Of a stretch of DNA of 45,534 nt, positions 25,707 through 35,163 are shown piece after piece. Origin of the DNA: JAJYTL01 sp046705265 (GTDB taxonomy: Bacteria > Pseudomonadota > Alphaproteobacteria > Ferrovibrionales > Ferrovibrionaceae); NCBI GenBank assembly GCA_046705265.1, contig JBJKQL010000154.1, positions 1-45,534 of the forward strand. Direction: 5' to 3'. Position numbers and translations under genes: made by a program. Position 1 is the stretch's first letter. Each line of letters opens with the position of its first letter. Below the pieces are notes generated by a model. That model made no database searches, had not been told where the DNA came from, and saw nothing but the letters and a program-made list of their open reading frames with translations.

Positions 25707-26306
25707 CTAAGGTAGAGGAGAGATCGCGATCAGCGAGCAAGCGCAAATTGCCGAGCCAGGCGTTACGGTGGCCATGCTCGTGCTGTGTAAGTAGCTGGTT
25801 GTACCCTGCAAAGCGATCGTTGCGGTGCACTGCACGTCTTGCGAACCAGATGCGGCCGCCTGACCATAGCCGAGGCCCAGGTCAACCACCTCCTGTCGGG
25901 CACTGCGCGCCACCAAAGGGCTCGTCGGATAAACATCGACTGCCAGGATCTTCCCCTCAAGGATTTTAACCTCAGAGATCGTCGCGGTGAATACGCTCGG
26001 ACCGCGGGCGAAGGCCGCGAGATTCATCGCGATTTGCATTGCTCCGGCAGTGATGGCGTCCATCTCCGTGTCCGACAGACGGACCAAGCTGGATTTGTTG
26101 TCATCAGGAGATGCCCGCGCCGGCGCGGCGTACAGGACGCCTAGACCGCATAGCACGGCGATCGTGGCGAGCGAATACCGAATGAGGCCGGCGGCTGGGC
26201 TTTTGATTCGGCGCTCTTTGGTGCGGCGGTCAATTGTTCCCAACCTCTTCGAGTGCTTTTCACGCGTCAGGGCTTCAGGCAGTCCAGGGAAAAGGGGGTA
26301 GTACAT
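25707..26306 (-). CDS. Exported protein with TAG leader motif (substrate 4)
   Basis: The protein has up to 199 aa. A long charged N-terminus is followed by a signal-peptide-like core (LATIAVLCGLGVLYAAPARA). Next comes the motif LSDTEMDAITAG (residues 77-88), the same 12-residue pattern as in the three genes at 29.3-30.6 kb. The remaining 111 residues are rich in Ala, Ser, Thr and Val and contain three Cys. No ribosome-binding site precedes the ATG at 26306, and the true start may lie closer to the signal peptide. It is downstream of the FapF-like gene after 580 bp, so probably a separate transcript. I infer that it is another client of the C39 peptidase. Confidence 0.65.
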   Translation of the reverse strand: MYYPLFPGLPEALTREKHSKRLGTIDRRTKERRIKSPAAGLIRYSLATIAVLCGLGVLYAAPARASPDDNKSSLVRLSDTEMDAITAGAMQIAMNLAAFARGPSVFTATISEVKILEGKILAVDVYPTSPLVARSARQEVVDLGLGYGQAAASGSQDVQCTATIALQGTTSYLHSTSMATVTPGSAICACSLIAISPLP

Positions 26307-26888
26307 GGCCTATTAACCATTTCGATCTTGACCCTTAGCCTTGATTACGCCCGGATGCCTTCTCAGTGGGATGAGAAATAGGGGGGCGGATAAGATCATT
26401 CGGGGGAGGGACCTACCTCTTTCGCATAAGCGGCGCTTAACCTCCGCGCTGCAAACAAGAGTCTTTACTGCCGGAATAGCGCGCATGGCGTCCGAATCCG
26501 CGCGGTCATGAAACCCGATCGGTACCTGATCTAAGTCATTCATGGGGTCTTTGGTTCGGCTCTTGGAGCAATGTCCGTTGTTTCCGCTTGCGAAAATCGC
26601 TCGTTGCGCTCGTCTGAACGAGCAGCATTATTCAGTCCGATGACTTGATCTGGTCGGGCCTTGTCCTATTAAAGCGAATTTGACATTTGATGGCCGATTT
26701 CGGTAGGGACCGATTCTATATGTCAAATGAGAAACTTCACGAAATTTATCGAGTTGGCCGTGCTCTTTCGATCCCGTCAAACGTTCTCGGCCACGCGGTA
26801 AGGGGACGCCAATGTCGGCATCGGAACACAAGAGCCGGTGCGAGATGGCGAAGGCTTTTGTTGGATCGCTTAGGGTGAGGGTGTGCGC
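26307..26888. other. Intergenic region with a spaced inverted repeat
   Basis: There is no supported gene in these 580 bp between the FapF-like gene and substrate 4. An 8-bp inverted repeat, TTTGACAT (26679-26686) and ATGTCAAA (26720-26727), is separated by 33 bp and could be a regulator site. I cannot place a promoter with confidence. Confidence 0.35.
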
Positions 26889-28169
26889 TTAGAGACCGGT
26901 AGCAAAGCGGAACGGGAAGGAAAGTACGAGGCCGAAGTTCGGCGCCTCGGGTGTCACGCCCACCTGGGCATTGAGGTTTACGACCAGTCCGGGGGCCAGG
27001 ATGCTCAAGACTCCGAATTGGACGATGCCGGCAACCTGGTTCGAACCGAGAATGGGTCGGCCGTCGAACCGCGTGTCGTTTTCAACGTCGACAAGCGTCG
27101 AAAATTGAAGCGACGTTTCAGGACTGAGGGCGAATAGAAAGCCGAGCGAGGGTGTGTACTGATCGCCGGGCTGGAAGCCTCCTCTTTCGAACGACCTTGC
27201 ATAGGAGAAGCCAGCGGTGAAGACAAGGGGATCCTGTCGCTTGGTCGCAAACAGAGATCCGTTGACCTGACTGAAGCCGGTTCCCAGCGTGGCGTTGAGG
27301 GGCTGTCCCTGATTGAGGTGGCCGCCGATGCTCGCAAACAAACTTGGGCGCCATTCACCCTCGCGCAGAATCTGCTTCGTGAACAAAATGTCGGTGCCGC
27401 CGTAACCGAGCGTATTGGTGGTCTGCGACGATAATCCTGCCCCTTCGACCTGGACCGTCGTCGCCGTCCCCGCGTAGTCATAAGGCGCGGCGATTTGCAG
27501 CTGGGAAGCAAAGGGCAGTCCGATACGGAGCGTGGCACCCCCCGAGGCCTGATTGCTGGTAATATTCTGCTCCGACGCGACGAACGTGCCATTCGAAAGT
27601 TGGGCAAGCTCGCCCGGATATTTGAACTCGCGCCGCGTGTAACTAAACGTAGGCACAATTTCGGCTGTCCCGGGCGAAAGTATAAGCCCGCCGGTCTGAA
27701 CCAGGGCTCGCTCCAGGGCGTGCTCCGCCGCCTCCTTGCTGACGACGAATGCTCCCGGTTCGCTCGGTGCCGTTTGTTTTGTCGCCGGCGCCGGCGGATC
27801 TTGCGTTTGTGACGATGTGTTTGGCTGCGTGCTCAGTTGTACCTGCTGTTGCGCGGATTGCTGTGGTGCGGGCTGTGGTTGCGTCGAGGTTCTGCTCGCG
27901 GTGGAAGTCGAATTTTTCTGAACCGGAGTCCCGCCGGGATCCACCTGGCCCTGCAAGGCGGAGACTTCGCGCTGCAGCGCATCGACGCGGCGCGCCAGTT
28001 CCCGGATCAACGCGTCCCGCTGCTGGAGTCCCTGCTCAAGCTGCGCGGTCGTCGGCGTATCGGGCGTGCCTGCGGCATCGCCGGCGAATGCCGTCGTCGC
28101 CAAGCAGGCGAATATCGGCGCGAGCGCGACGAAACTCGCCGCCTGCTTGCACTTCGACGAGAAATTCAT
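26889..28169 (-). CDS. FapF-like outer-membrane protein (coiled coil plus beta-barrel)
   Basis: The protein has 426 aa, close to Pseudomonas FapF. A signal peptide (SFVALAPIFACLATTAFAG) is followed by a coiled coil (about 50-85: LEQGLQQRDALIRELARRVD, ALQREVSALQ). Then comes a Gln/Pro/Thr/Ser-rich linker (about 88-150) and a barrel of alternating strands ending FPFRFATGL. In Pseudomonas, FapF is a trimeric outer-membrane secretion pore whose coiled coil gates export of the amyloid subunit. The order coiled coil, linker, barrel and the adjacent C39 peptidase are the main support. The start at 28169 begins exactly at the signal peptide. It could also be a generic outer-membrane transporter. Confidence 0.75.
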   Translation of the reverse strand: MNFSSKCKQAASFVALAPIFACLATTAFAGDAAGTPDTPTTAQLEQGLQQRDALIRELARRVDALQREVSALQGQVDPGGTPVQKNSTSTASRTSTQPQPAPQQSAQQQVQLSTQPNTSSQTQDPPAPATKQTAPSEPGAFVVSKEAAEHALERALVQTGGLILSPGTAEIVPTFSYTRREFKYPGELAQLSNGTFVASEQNITSNQASGGATLRIGLPFASQLQIAAPYDYAGTATTVQVEGAGLSSQTTNTLGYGGTDILFTKQILREGEWRPSLFASIGGHLNQGQPLNATLGTGFSQVNGSLFATKRQDPLVFTAGFSYARSFERGGFQPGDQYTPSLGFLFALSPETSLQFSTLVDVENDTRFDGRPILGSNQVAGIVQFGVLSILAPGLVVNLNAQVGVTPEAPNFGLVLSFPFRFATGL

Positions 28170-28221
28170 ACTTACCCCCTGGCCCAAACGGATACCGGCA
28201 CCGGCTGCCCGGCAAGTCGGT

Positions 28222-29142
28222 TTAAAACGGTAGCGTCTGCCGCACAAAGTCGCTGGACGGTGCTGCGAGCTGCTCGCGCTTTGGCGCCAGGAGGCCGGGT
28301 TTCCCCGGCTTCCCGTCGCGCGTCACGATAAAGCCCACTCTGCCGAGTTTCGGAAATTTTATCCAAACCCGCTCAAATGCTCGCAGCGACATCGTCCGGT
28401 TGCCGAAGGCCGGATCGGCAAGCAAGACCTCATTGCCCACCATGCCGCGAAAAATTACGAAGTGATTGTAGCCGATCGGATTGACGGGAACGATGATCGG
28501 GGCAAGACGGAGAAGATCTTTCAGCTCGAGCTGGCCATAGCCGATGCCGACGAAACCCAGCCGATCGGCATACCGCTTCATATCGAGGAGCGAGAAGCCC
28601 TGTCTGACGCGAATCAGCTCCGGGTGCTCGATATAGATCTTGCGGCTGACCAGTCCTTCCGCGACCTGCTTTTCCGTAAGGTGCTCGCCGTATTGGAAGT
28701 CGAGAATGGTGGCGAGCGCTGCCGCGCCGCAACTCAAATCGTAATGTTGAACGATCACGTTCTCTTGCCGCATTTCGAGAAGTGACTTGACCGGGCCGTG
28801 CCGTTCGTTGGCCACAGCAGGTCGCGGGGCGCCAAGGCCGATCAGCAAAGCGGCAAGCCCCGCGGCGAAAAGAACGAGCTGGCGAGACCAGGCGCCCCAC
28901 TCAGACAGGGAAGGTCGCCTCGGAAAGCTCAAACTGCCGGGGGGTTGGGCGCGGCCGTGCGCCCCATCTCGCGCTATCGGTTCGGCACGACTGAGCGCCG
29001 GCTCGTCTTCACCCGGAGTATGGGATGGATTGTGGCGCACGCGCTGTCCTCGCCCCCTCGCAGCCGATGAACTCCCATCACCAAACGGAGCGAACCGCTC
29101 CTTAGCACGCGATGACATTGAGGAAACCGCAAAGAGTTTCAA
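28222..29142 (-). CDS. FapD-like C39 family peptidase
   Basis: The protein has 306 aa. After an 80-residue charged N-terminus there is a hydrophobic segment (LVLFAAGLAALLIGLGA), then a full C39 domain. The oxyanion Gln and catalytic Cys are in VQHYDLSCGAAALATILDF, the His in YNHFVIFRGM, and the Asp in LADPAFGNRTM. C39 peptidases cleave after double-glycine leaders. Here there is no ABC transporter, so the enzyme is free-standing and probably periplasmic, like FapD of the Pseudomonas amyloid system. It lies between the exported small proteins and the FapF-like pore. The N-terminal extension makes the start uncertain. Confidence 0.82.
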   Translation of the reverse strand: MKLFAVSSMSSRAKERFAPFGDGSSSAARGRGQRVRHNPSHTPGEDEPALSRAEPIARDGAHGRAQPPGSLSFPRRPSLSEWGAWSRQLVLFAAGLAALLIGLGAPRPAVANERHGPVKSLLEMRQENVIVQHYDLSCGAAALATILDFQYGEHLTEKQVAEGLVSRKIYIEHPELIRVRQGFSLLDMKRYADRLGFVGIGYGQLELKDLLRLAPIIVPVNPIGYNHFVIFRGMVGNEVLLADPAFGNRTMSLRAFERVWIKFPKLGRVGFIVTRDGKPGKPGLLAPKREQLAAPSSDFVRQTLPF

Positions 29143-29259
29143 TTGTAAAGCCTGGGGATGGCCGTATCCTTGATTTGGCAGTGGCGTGTGTCTTTCGCGC
29201 TTTTTAGGCTGCGTTCGAGGCGCGAAAGCCGGACAAGGGCGTCTCTCTGGCCGTCGCGT

Positions 29260-29320
29260 AAAAAAGTGGCGTCCCGCACCCGGGAGAGCGCGGGACGCCG
29301 AGCCTTCGGGGGGGAAGGCT
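29260..29320 (-). terminator. Tandem hairpin terminator after the substrate genes
   Basis: On the minus strand, just after the stop at 29328, a 7-bp hairpin (arms 29314-29320 and 29301-29307) is followed by a perfect 10-bp hairpin. That hairpin has arms GGCGTCCCGC at 29268-29277 and GCGGGACGCC at 29290-29299, then AC and a T-run (complement of 29260-29265). This is a classical Rho-independent terminator separating the three substrate genes from the peptidase and pore genes. Confidence 0.8.
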
Positions 29321-29327
29321 TTTTGAC

Positions 29328-29636
29328 TTACGGACTTGTCACCAGAATGCTCGTCTGCGCTCCGGCGATGGCCATCCCGCCGAAATCGGCAGCCGCCGAT
29401 ATAACCTGCCCGCTACCGAGCGCACTGGAGCCCGCAACAATAGCATTAGCGGTAATGGTCACGGCTGAGGCCACTGTGCCGAACGCCACGCCGCCATTGA
29501 GGCTCAGCGCAAACGCGCCCGCCGTGACGTTGTCAAGCTGATTGTTGGTCAGCGGAACCGGGCCTTGAGCAAAGGCCGTGCCGGCGAAGCCGAGCATCGC
29601 GGCGCCGGCGAGAAGGGAAAGAAGCTTGCTTTTCAT
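29328..29636 (-). CDS. Exported protein with TAG leader motif (substrate 3)
   Basis: The 102-aa protein has a signal peptide ending at about 24 (LLSLLAGAAMLGFAGTAFA), then LTNNQLDNVTAG (29-40). The remaining 62 residues are Ala/Gly/Val/Thr-rich without Cys or charge clusters (GGVAFGTVASAVTITANAIV). GGAG lies 8 bp upstream of the ATG. It is the last gene of the three-gene transcript that ends at the tandem hairpin. No named family is recognised. The composition fits an extracellular polymer or a hydrophobic secreted peptide. Confidence 0.75.
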   Translation of the reverse strand: MKSKLLSLLAGAAMLGFAGTAFAQGPVPLTNNQLDNVTAGAFALSLNGGVAFGTVASAVTITANAIVAGSSALGSGQVISAAADFGGMAIAGAQTSILVTSP

Positions 29637-29704
29637 AGCCTATCTCCTGTGGTCTTATCTTCCGAAGACGAGATTGAGTTCCTTGTCGTCGCGTTAGGAC
29701 GCGG

Positions 29705-30043
29705 TCAGTTGTTCGAGGCGAGCGCGCCGCCGGTTGCCAAAATGGCACCGCCATACAACGTGACCGAGACTCCTGATAAGGTGAAAGTCTCCGGGTCCTG
29801 GACGATTGCAGCCTGGCCGGACGTCGTCGCCAGTGCATCGGCCGTTCCCGAAGCGAGCGCGGTCAGATTAATGAGCGCGCCCGAGGTCCCCTGCGAGAGC
29901 AGCGAGCCCATGGTTCCTGCCGTCACGTGATCCATCTGTGCACTGGTGAGCTGCATCGGCTGTTGAATCGGCTCCTGGGCCAGGGCGACGCCCGACAGGC
30001 CGAGAAGCGGCAGAACCGCGAGTGCGGCATAAAGCTTCTTCAT
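29705..30043 (-). CDS. Exported protein with TAG leader motif (substrate 2)
   Basis: The 112-aa protein has a signal peptide (LYAALAVLPLLGLSGVALA), then LTSAQMDHVTAG (32-43), then a 69-residue Ala/Ser/Thr/Gly-rich tail ending GGALASNN. The start at 30043 directly precedes the signal peptide and has GGAG 8 bp upstream. It lies 79 bp after substrate 1 and 68 bp before substrate 3, all in one direction. Confidence 0.75.
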   Translation of the reverse strand: MKKLYAALAVLPLLGLSGVALAQEPIQQPMQLTSAQMDHVTAGTMGSLLSQGTSGALINLTALASGTADALATTSGQAAIVQDPETFTLSGVSVTLYGGAILATGGALASNN

Positions 30044-30122
30044 GAGGTCTCTCCATGAGTTGAGTTGAACCATAAACGCGCCGTTAAGAACCCTCCCTCC
30101 GGCGGCAAAGCGCGAGGGCCTC

Positions 30123-30572
30123 TTACGGCAGAAAGAACAAGCCGCCGGCAACGTACGTGAAGCCGATGGTGCCCGAACCCATCAGTCCAGAAAGCGTGCC
30201 GCCTCCCGAAATCGTCACCAGCGGCACGCCGCCGGCCGTACCGGAAGTCGAAACGGAAGTGCTGTTGGTGCCGGTCCCTGTCGCCACGGCGGTACCGACG
30301 ACTAGGCCGCCGTCGACGAATGCGTTCCCCGCAAGCGGCGTTTCCGACGAATATGCGCCGCCGGACGTCGCGGCATTGACGAAGTTGCCGCCAATCGACG
30401 TGGCGGTGCTGATCAGACCGAGCGTGGTGCCTGACCCCGCTGTTATCCTGTCCAATTGCGCATTGGTCAGAGGTTGCGGACCGGAATAAGCCGGCGCCGC
30501 CATGGCTGGCACCACCCCGCCCAGTCCCATCAATGCGACGCTGAGCATCGCCATACGTGCGGTTACATGCAT
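30123..30572 (-). CDS. Exported protein with TAG leader motif (substrate 1)
   Basis: The 149-aa protein has a signal peptide (ARMAMLSVALMGLGGVVPAMA), then LTNAQLDRITAG (35-46). A 103-residue low-complexity tail rich in Gly, Thr and Ser follows (VVGTAVATGTGTNSTSVSTS), with almost no charged residues. The start MHVTAR at 30572 has GGAGG five bases upstream, which decides it over the ATG at 30599. It is the first gene of the substrate transcript, preceded by a possible sigma54-type promoter at 30684-30698. Confidence 0.75.
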   Translation of the reverse strand: MHVTARMAMLSVALMGLGGVVPAMAAPAYSGPQPLTNAQLDRITAGSGTTLGLISTATSIGGNFVNAATSGGAYSSETPLAGNAFVDGGLVVGTAVATGTGTNSTSVSTSGTAGGVPLVTISGGGTLSGLMGSGTIGFTYVAGGLFFLP

Positions 30573-31327
30573 TTGCGCCTCCGAGTCCTTAGAGTTCATC
30601 GAAAAATACAGAAAAAGTACGAAATAATTCCATTTCTTGATTGTTCATGGAAATATTCATGAAGCAATTTATCCCATCTCTAAACAATCGCGCTGCCACG
30701 CCGACGAAGCGAATTCATGATCAAGGCTTCCGAGGTCAATTTCAAAGGTTCAGGGGTAGTATTCGCTTGGCGCTTTCGTGCTACTCCCCTTTCAACCAAC
30801 GGGAGTAAGGGCGAATGATGGGGGAGCGTTACACCTGAAGGAGGTACAACGGGGTAGCCCGCACGGCTCAAAAGGCGCCCATGTGACAGGAGCCGCGGCT
30901 GATCGGGATCTCCCCGCGGTCGTATGACCGCAAACGGAACGCGCAATCTCGAATTAGGGCACTCATCGGGGCCAATCCGATCAGAGCGGCGAACTTGCGG
31001 AATCAGCGGTATCGGGAGGGGCCGATCACCGGTCTTTCGATTTCAGCATCGGGGAATGCTCGGGAATCGGTAGCAGCGATTTTCCGATCTCAACAGTCGT
31101 ATCGTTTGAACGTCCGCCGTTTCTTCGTTATCGCGCATGCGGGATGGCTCTCAGGCGGTCTTTCGCGCGACCGGCGGACCAACGCCTTCCGCGATCTCGG
31201 GTACGACCGAAGCGCGGGGCTATCGGCGCCGCTCAAAGAGAGACGGATGTCCCTTCACGCCAGCAGAAGGAGAAACCATGCCGGCCATCGAGCAGATCAT
31301 GACGTTAGGCGTCTCGGTTTCGAGCCA
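30573..31327. other. Intergenic region between the substrate operon and the NarL-type gene
   Basis: Apart from the candidate promoter at 30684-30698 there is no supported gene. The section near 30600-30680 is AT-rich, fitting a leader or promoter of the substrate operon. Frames at 30995-31633 only shadow the NarL-type gene. Confidence 0.4.
30684..30698 (-). promoter_or_regulatory. Possible -24/-12 (sigma54) promoter for the substrate operon
   Basis: The minus strand reads TGGCAGCGCGATTGT. The -24 element TGGCA and the -12 TTG have the correct spacing, but the -12 GC is GT. It lies 112 bp upstream of the first substrate ATG. A sigma54 enhancer-binding protein is encoded at 33612-35015, and Pseudomonas fap operons are reported to depend on sigma54. 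It is a one-off imperfect match and could be chance. Confidence 0.35.
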
Positions 31328-32116
31328 TCAGCGCGCGACGGATTGCCAGACGGCGGAATCCTTCCCTTTCGTTGCGGTCATCTGCCGCTCGGCAGGTCGT
31401 GTCAGCCGCGTGGCTGTCGGGGACTCCGCCGTCACGCCATCATGCCTCTGGCGCCGACCCGAAAATGCATCCACGCCGATGCCATTGTTCAAGGCCCAGA
31501 TCGCGGCCTGGGTTCGATTGCGGACGTTGATTTTTTTCAATACCGCCTTGAGATGGACCTTGACCGTTCCTTCGGCGATATTGAGCTCGTTGGCGATCTG
31601 CTTGTTCGAGGCCCCGTTCAACAGGCAGGTTAGAATTTGTGCTTCGCGCTGCGACAAGCCTCCAGTGTCGGCCTGGAGCTGATTGCCCTCCCGGGCCGCC
31701 ATTCGGCGGTTGGTCAAGAGATGCGCCAGCGTCGTCGGGAACACCTTTTCGCCGAGAAGAACCAGTTGCAGCGATTGGAGCAACGCTTCCGCGGACATAT
31801 CCTTGAGCAGATAGCCGTCCACTCCTTCCGACAACGCGTCGCTCAGTCGGTCGACGCGAATCTGCTCGGCCAGGATGACGATGCGCGCCTTGGGAAGCGC
31901 CGCACGGATATCCGGAATCCTCTCCAACGCCCCGTCGCCGCTGTCCGGCGATCCGAGCAAAACGAGCTCCGGCCGTGCCGCGCCGAGCGCGTTTAGCGCT
32001 TCTTCCGAACACGATGCCTCGTAGTCTACGGAGAATGCAGAGCCAGAGATGATCTTCCGAAGTCCCTCGCGGAACAACCTGCTTCTGTCAATTAACAGCG
32101 TCGATATCGTATTCAT
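31328..32116 (-). CDS. NarL/FixJ-type regulator with a degenerate receiver
   Basis: The protein has 262 aa. The receiver domain (about 1-120) begins TLLIDRSRLFREGLRKII, and the Lys site LLKDMSAEAL is present. The phosphoacceptor strand reads PELVLLGSPDSGDG, with Gly where Asp is expected. The C-terminal HTH (about 150-215) is LuxR-type: LSQREAQILTCLLNGASNKQ, LNIAEGTVKVHLKAVLKKIN. The start at 32116 (MNTIST) is chosen, as the upstream extension is not receiver-like. It probably acts without phosphorylation. It is upstream of the substrate operon on the same strand and may control it. Confidence 0.82.
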   Translation of the reverse strand: MNTISTLLIDRSRLFREGLRKIISGSAFSVDYEASCSEEALNALGAARPELVLLGSPDSGDGALERIPDIRAALPKARIVILAEQIRVDRLSDALSEGVDGYLLKDMSAEALLQSLQLVLLGEKVFPTTLAHLLTNRRMAAREGNQLQADTGGLSQREAQILTCLLNGASNKQIANELNIAEGTVKVHLKAVLKKINVRNRTQAAIWALNNGIGVDAFSGRRQRHDGVTAESPTATRLTRPAERQMTATKGKDSAVWQSVAR

Positions 32117-33611
32117 GGCCGACCCCCTTCCTGTAGGTAGCATCGGGCCGAAGAGACGCGCGAGGTACGCGCCTTCGATAGCCCCGTTGAAACATTCGGA
32201 CCAACGGCCTATTCCTCCCTCACTTGGCATAGAATGTGGATATTAAGCAAAAATAGAGACAAAATGATGAAAATAATGGTATAAGAAGTTCTACTAACTC
32301 CATATTTCATCAGAGGTATCCCGAAAAATACAAACTATTACCTTAAGTCTGTTCTTGTGCATCATGCGAGATCGCGGATCTAGCGCAATAAATTAAATTC
32401 ATCTAGGTGCTTACACCGCGTAATTCATCTCCGCACCTGAATCCGACTGGGATTGTATAGAGGCTGCCGAAGTGACGTTCAGGTTCTCCGCCCCGGGCCC
32501 GGGAAAGGCCCCGGGGCGGGAACGGCAGGGCCAGGGCAACACGCGGGTCGCGCGTGGCCGGTTGGCGTGGGATGCGCTGATCTGCTGCCTCTCCCAGGTT
32601 TTTGGTACGTTCGTCGCCGCGTCGGAGTCTCTTCCATACGTCTTTAGCGACGGTCATCGTCGTGCCGATGACTGGCCGTATGCCTTCATCCCAAAGAACG
32701 ATAGGAAGCATAGCCAGTGCTGGTACACCCAACGGGGCTGACCTTGCTTCGAGGCCGCGCGAGCCCGCCGATTGCTGCCGCACGGGTACCCCTGCATTTC
32801 CACGCGCTCTATTTTGAGCGCATTGGTCTGAAGCCGACGATGCGACCGCAAGGCATAGGCCCCTAAATGCCACGACTCTCGCCATTGCTCTCTCTCATCA
32901 ACCGCGGGCGCGGTGGCCACCCGATGACACCTTGGTCCTGATGAAGAAATCTTGGCCCTTCGTCGCCACCCTGTTTGTCGTGCGCCGAAGTCGATCCTTG
33001 ATCGGGACCAAAGCAACTCTCGCGCCAAATATCGTAAGTTGCTGATTTTTCATTGCAAAAAGCCTGATGGGACCAGCTCGGATGATTGCAGATTGTTCAT
33101 ATTTCGAGACGTGTGAGAGCCGTTCAACGTCGAAATTCCCGCCACATCTGTTAATGGAATTAACCATGTTCTCGCTAAGATTCAGTTCATTGCTGGCCGA
33201 ACATCGAGCAATTTCTCAAGCCGCCGTGACTGTTTCATGATCGACACAAAGGATTTGTGACAGAATCATGACTTGATCTGCATACAAAGCGTGCGCGCTC
33301 CGGGTCGGCTCCCACCGCGGAACAGGCGGCATCATGCGAGCCCTGGAATGGCTTTATTCGCTTTTCGCTCGGGAAAAAAGATCCGAAAAATCGAACGATG
33401 ATTCGCAAATCCGGGGACGTACTACGTGTTGAGCAATTGATAAAAGCAATGGCGTCCTACCTCGATCGAAGTAGTAGGCGCTAATTTGTCATTTTCATTA
33501 GGGCCGAAAAATAGGGATTTTCCGTATATCGCTGCTGTCTTGTCTTGGTAGGGTAGTCAGGCCACCTGACATAGAAGACGGGGCACGCAAGCGGAGAAGG
33601 GGATCAGAGGC
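32117..33611. other. 1.5-kb region without a recognisable gene
   Basis: The first 280 bp are AT-rich and should hold the promoter of the NarL-type gene. The remainder has only mutually overlapping frames of Arg-rich composition (for example 32403-32885 minus) that I cannot support. A strong GC hairpin lies at 32488-32519. Either decayed DNA, an RNA gene or a regulatory region could be here. Confidence 0.4.
32488..32519. other. GC-rich perfect 10-bp hairpin
   Basis: The arms are CCGCCCCGGG (32488-32497) and CCCGGGGCGG (32510-32519) with a 12-base loop. No T-run follows on either strand, so it is not a standard terminator. It could be part of a structured RNA or a pausing site. Confidence 0.5.
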
Positions 33612-35015
<1,404 letters not shown>

Positions 35016-35085
35016 CTCTAAGCTTCTCTCGCGGTTCCTGTTCCGCCAATGTAACGGCAGGTTGGCACCGCCCGTTGTGAGTGAT

Positions 35086-35099
35086 TTGATTTAACTCAA
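35086..35099. promoter_or_regulatory. FNR/FixK-like site upstream of the hydrogenase operon
   Basis: TTGAT-TTAA-CTCAA differs from the TTGAT-N4-ATCAA consensus at one position. It is centred about 71 bp before the first start codon. It would fit oxygen-limited induction of a hydrogenase operon. No fnr or fixK gene is in the window. Confidence 0.45.
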
Positions 35100-35163
35100 G
35101 TCCTGCCCCCGGAATTGCCGATATCGTCTTCCGTCAGGAGCCACCCGTAACAGGGAGGAGCGC

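Noticed and set aside
25420..25830. 136-codon minus-strand frame as a gene
   Set aside because: It overlaps the TAG-motif protein in another register and has a His/Arg/Pro-rich shadow composition.
25707..30572. The TAG-motif proteins as ordinary class II bacteriocins
   Set aside because: They carry Sec signal peptides, no C39-ABC transporter or immunity gene is present, and the neighbouring pore is an outer-membrane barrel, so a Fap-like reading fits better.
32403..32885. 160-codon minus-strand frame as a gene
   Set aside because: It is rich in Arg and Ala with no motif, overlaps other equal frames, and has no ribosome-binding site.
35061..35077. TGGCAC followed by TTGT upstream of the hydrogenase operon, as a sigma54 promoter
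   Set aside because: The spacing between the two elements is one base too long and the -12 GC is missing.
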